A DNA stretch of 5,660 nt from Capsulimonas sp. (GTDB lineage: Bacteria; Armatimonadota; Armatimonadia; Armatimonadales; Capsulimonadaceae): positions 1 through 5,660 of the forward strand of contig JAOQAA010000341.1 of the NCBI GenBank assembly GCA_025963815.1. The letters are read 5' to 3'. The position numbers and the translations under genes are program-made. The notes under the pieces were generated by a model that saw only the letters and a program-made list of their open reading frames with translations, did not search any database and was not told the origin of the DNA. This document shows, one piece after another, positions 5,582 to 5,660 of this stretch (positions are counted from its first letter, which is position 1; every line of letters starts with the position of its first letter).

Positions 5582-5660
5582 TTAATGGTCGAAAATCGAA
5601 CCGGTGATTCGGGCGAAGAACTTTTGGATCTTCTTCATGTACTTACCCATCGGCGCTTGT
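5582..5660 (-). CDS. ftsA: Cell division protein FtsA, C-terminal end only
   Basis: Reading the minus strand from the window edge gives an open frame of 25 residues ending at TAA (5582-5584): QAPMGKY, then MKKIQKFFARITGSIF and DH. The stretch alternates basic and bulky hydrophobic residues and forms an amphipathic helix. This fits the short membrane-targeting helix that ends FtsA proteins and ties FtsZ filaments to the membrane. The position, directly upstream of ftsZ on the same strand, is the standard place for ftsA in the division gene cluster. The actin-like body of the protein lies outside the window, so the call rests on the tail and the context. The gap to the preferred ftsZ start is 55 bases. 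Confidence 0.85.
   Translation of the reverse strand, partial: QAPMGKYMKKIQKFFARITGSIFDH

Noticed and set aside
5551..5620. A promoter for ftsZ inside the ftsA-ftsZ gap
   Set aside because: A/T-rich words such as TATACG and TTTAAT occur, but no -35 box of acceptable match lies at proper spacing. The evidence is too weak to report as a feature.

Overview
The window is GC-rich bacterial DNA with tightly packed housekeeping genes, cut inside a gene at both ends. Nothing in it fixes the species. The gene set (a large multi-domain GH35 beta-galactosidase, his genes, and an ftsA-ftsZ pair whose FtsZ ends in a standard DIPAFLRRR tail) suggests a free-living, carbohydrate-degrading bacterium with ordinary division machinery. 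A member of Armatimonadota or a similar soil or plant-associated phylum is possible, but this is a weak guess from protein style alone.

Layout. (1) Positions 1-2097, + strand: the C-terminal ~698 residues of a GH35 beta-galactosidase. The window opens just downstream of the expected catalytic nucleophile. (2) 2098-2395: a non-coding gap with a REP-like C-rich hairpin, then a ~177-bp nested palindrome (2139-2315), then a good -35/-10 promoter (2360-2388) placed so close to hisB that its mRNA is probably leaderless. (3) 2396-4073, + strand: a compact three-gene unit, hisB (imidazoleglycerol-phosphate dehydratase), a small two-helix membrane protein with a PH-like tail, and hisH (glutaminase subunit of imidazole glycerol phosphate synthase). 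The last two overlap at TAATG. (4) 4070-4363: a ~294-bp multi-tier palindrome fills the whole gap between the convergent genes hisH and ftsZ. It starts at one TAG stop codon and ends at the other. Its central hairpin has a T-rich tail in the ftsZ direction and looks like the ftsZ terminator. (5) 4360-5526, - strand: complete ftsZ. (6) 5582-5660, - strand: the last 25 codons of ftsA, ending in its membrane-binding amphipathic helix. A small hairpin lies between ftsA and ftsZ.

How the genes work together. HisB and HisH act at neighbouring steps of histidine synthesis (HisH with HisF, which is not in the window). FtsA anchors FtsZ filaments to the membrane at the division site and binds the FtsZ C-terminal tail seen here. 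The his unit and the division genes are transcribed toward each other and are separated by the large palindrome. The most unusual content is this pair of architecturally similar nested palindromes, one on each side of the his block. No defence system, CRISPR array, tRNA, rRNA or transposase gene was seen.
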